DNA from: Syntrophobacterales bacterium
GTDB lineage: Bacteria > Desulfobacterota > Syntrophobacteria > BM002
Assembly: GCA_030601545.1 (NCBI GenBank)
Contig: JAUVTM010000019.1
Span: 1 to 15,035 of the forward strand
Direction: 5' to 3'
Length of the DNA: 15,035 nt
The position numbers were made by a program, and so were the translations under genes. This document shows positions 13,823 to 15,035 of the stretch, piece by piece (position 1 is the first letter of the stretch; every line of letters begins with the position of its first letter). The notes under the pieces were generated by a model. The model saw only the letters and a program-made list of their open reading frames with translations, was not told where the DNA came from and searched no databases.

Positions 13823-15035
13823 ATGTCGTTTTTTGCCCAGAAACATACGAAAATCACCGCCTTCCATCTCGTGAGTCCTCATCCTGAGGACATGACCGAA
13901 AAACTCCTGTTCCACTCCAAGTGGAAGAAAGCCGTGCTTGTGGTGCCGGCTCTTGTCACCGAATTCACCGAGGAAGAAAATCTCCCGGTGTTTGAAAACA
14001 TCGTCAAGCACCTCTCGGCAGTGGAATATCTATCACATATTATTTTCGGCCTGGATGGTGCCAGCAACGAAGAAGCGAATAGGCTGGCGGAGATCTTGAA
14101 ATCGCACGGCCTGACAAACTTTCTTATACAGCACAACAACGGTTCAGGTTTCGCTTCAATTTATGAAAAACTCTCGGAGGCAGGTTTTGGACTCGACGAG
14201 CCGGGCAAGGGCAGGAATGTGTTTCTCTCGTTTGGTATCGCTCTGGCCTTGGGGGCCCAGTGCATCGGAGTGATTGACGCCGATATTAGAACGTTTGACC
14301 AGAAGATGATTGACCGGCTTTTCTATCCGGTCGTGGTGTTGAACTACCAGTTTTCGAAGGCATTTTATGCCAGACTCAGACATGACCGGCTCTACGGCCG
14401 GGCCAAAAGGTTGCTGCTCGATCCTCTGCTTATTGCGCTCAAGAGAAAATTCACCGACACGCAGGAGGACAAGGTTCTGAGGATCGTGGATTTTCTCCTC
14501 AATTTCCACTATCAGTTGTCAGGCGAGGTGGCCTTTGAAAACAGCTTGATGAGGCGGATGCACTTTGCCACCAACTGGGGCGTGGAAATCTTTACACTCA
14601 TTGAGGTCTATCGCAAGGCGAACACCATTGCCCAAGTGGAGGTCCTCGATGGCCCCTATGATCACAAACACCAACCCATATCGGTAGAGGACAGCAGTCG
14701 TGGAATCCACAAGATGGGAGTTGATATCGTCACTACCCTTCTAAGCGCGCTCGTCATTGAAGAGGGGTTAGAGATTTCCGATCATTTCATTCGGGATCTC
14801 ACCCTGACTTACTTGGATGTGGCCGACCAACTCATCAAGATGTACGCAGACAACGCCGCCTTTTCAGGATTGAGATACGATCGCAACGCGGAAGAACATG
14901 TGGTGCGCACTGTTTTCAAGGACGCCATTCTTTTGGCCGGAGATCTCCTGCTCTCGCCCTACCGGCTGACTGAACGCTTTCTAAGCTTTGTCACAGCGAA
15001 CGAAGAGTTCAAACCTTTCATAGAAAGAGGGCTTG
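13823..15035 (+). CDS. Glucosyl-3-phosphoglycerate synthase-like glycosyltransferase (GpgS-like), 3' end outside window
   Basis: The frame stays open for 404 codons to the window edge, so the C-terminus is missing. The family makes glucosyl-3-phosphoglycerate from a nucleotide-glucose donor and 3-phosphoglycerate, the first step towards glucosylglycerate. Family-like features are DEPGKGRNVFLSFG (about residues 128-141), the metal-binding DxD at Asp152-Asp154 (GVIDADI), and FSKAFYARLRHDRLYGRAKR. Further ones are LSGEVA plus WGVEIFTLIEVYR, and YDHKHQ with His281 and His283. The fold is GT-A, unlike the GT-B neighbours. There is no signal peptide or membrane helix. ATG 13823 is preceded by AGGAGG at 13813-13818. 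The gene follows the GT operon after 345 bases and probably has its own transcript. Assignment to the GpgS family rests on remembered motif order; a related glycosylglycerate synthase is possible. Confidence 0.75.
   Translation, partial: MSFFAQKHTKITAFHLVSPHPEDMTEKLLFHSKWKKAVLVVPALVTEFTEEENLPVFENIVKHLSAVEYLSHIIFGLDGASNEEANRLAEILKSHGLTNFLIQHNNGSGFASIYEKLSEAGFGLDEPGKGRNVFLSFGIALALGAQCIGVIDADIRTFDQKMIDRLFYPVVVLNYQFSKAFYARLRHDRLYGRAKRLLLDPLLIALKRKFTDTQEDKVLRIVDFLLNFHYQLSGEVAFENSLMRRMHFATNWGVEIFTLIEVYRKANTIAQVEVLDGPYDHKHQPISVEDSSRGIHKMGVDIVTTLLSALVIEEGLEISDHFIRDLTLTYLDVADQLIKMYADNAAFSGLRYDRNAEEHVVRTVFKDAILLAGDLLLSPYRLTERFLSFVTANEEFKPFIERGL

Overview
The window looks like chromosomal DNA of a Gram-negative anaerobic or facultative bacterium. 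My best guess is a member of the Desulfobacterota (the former Deltaproteobacteria). That rests on the style of the complex I proteins, an electron-input protein resembling the beta subunits of anaerobic NAD-linked hydrogenases, and intergenic DNA full of short degenerate word repeats. No rRNA, tRNA, CRISPR array or transposase was seen, so the taxonomic guess is soft.

Region 1 (15-8090, + strand) is the distal part of a complex I (nuo) operon: nuoH, nuoI, nuoJ, nuoK, nuoL, nuoM, nuoN. These are the whole membrane arm except NuoA, plus the two-cluster ferredoxin subunit NuoI. nuoI/J, nuoJ/K and nuoM/N overlap by a few bases. After nuoN comes an unusual 246-residue iron-sulfur protein. It joins a thioredoxin-like [2Fe-2S] domain directly to the C-terminal [4Fe-4S] domain of NuoF-type proteins, without the FMN/NADH-binding part. 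A strong intrinsic terminator (8066-8090) closes the unit. The upstream genes (A-D, and any E/F/G) lie outside the window, so I cannot say whether a normal NADH module exists.

Region 2 (8268-13477) holds four sugar-metabolism genes. A GT4-type glycosyltransferase on the - strand diverges from a three-gene + strand operon: a long 526-residue GT-B glycosyltransferase, a HAD-superfamily hydrolase, and a second GT4-type enzyme. The first and last are paralogs of identical length (420 residues, about 69% identical by hand alignment). They lie in opposite orientation and bracket the other two genes. An 81-bp palindromic repeat occurs on each side of the - strand gene in inverted orientation.

Region 3 (13478-15035) starts with a 345-base gap made largely of degenerate repeats. 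It then enters a gene, cut by the window end, that resembles glucosyl-3-phosphoglycerate synthase (GpgS). GpgS, a HAD hydrolase and several retaining-type GT4 enzymes together suggest synthesis of a glucosylglycerate-based solute or a longer glycoside built on it. This is inference from family membership and proximity; no substrate can be read from the sequence.
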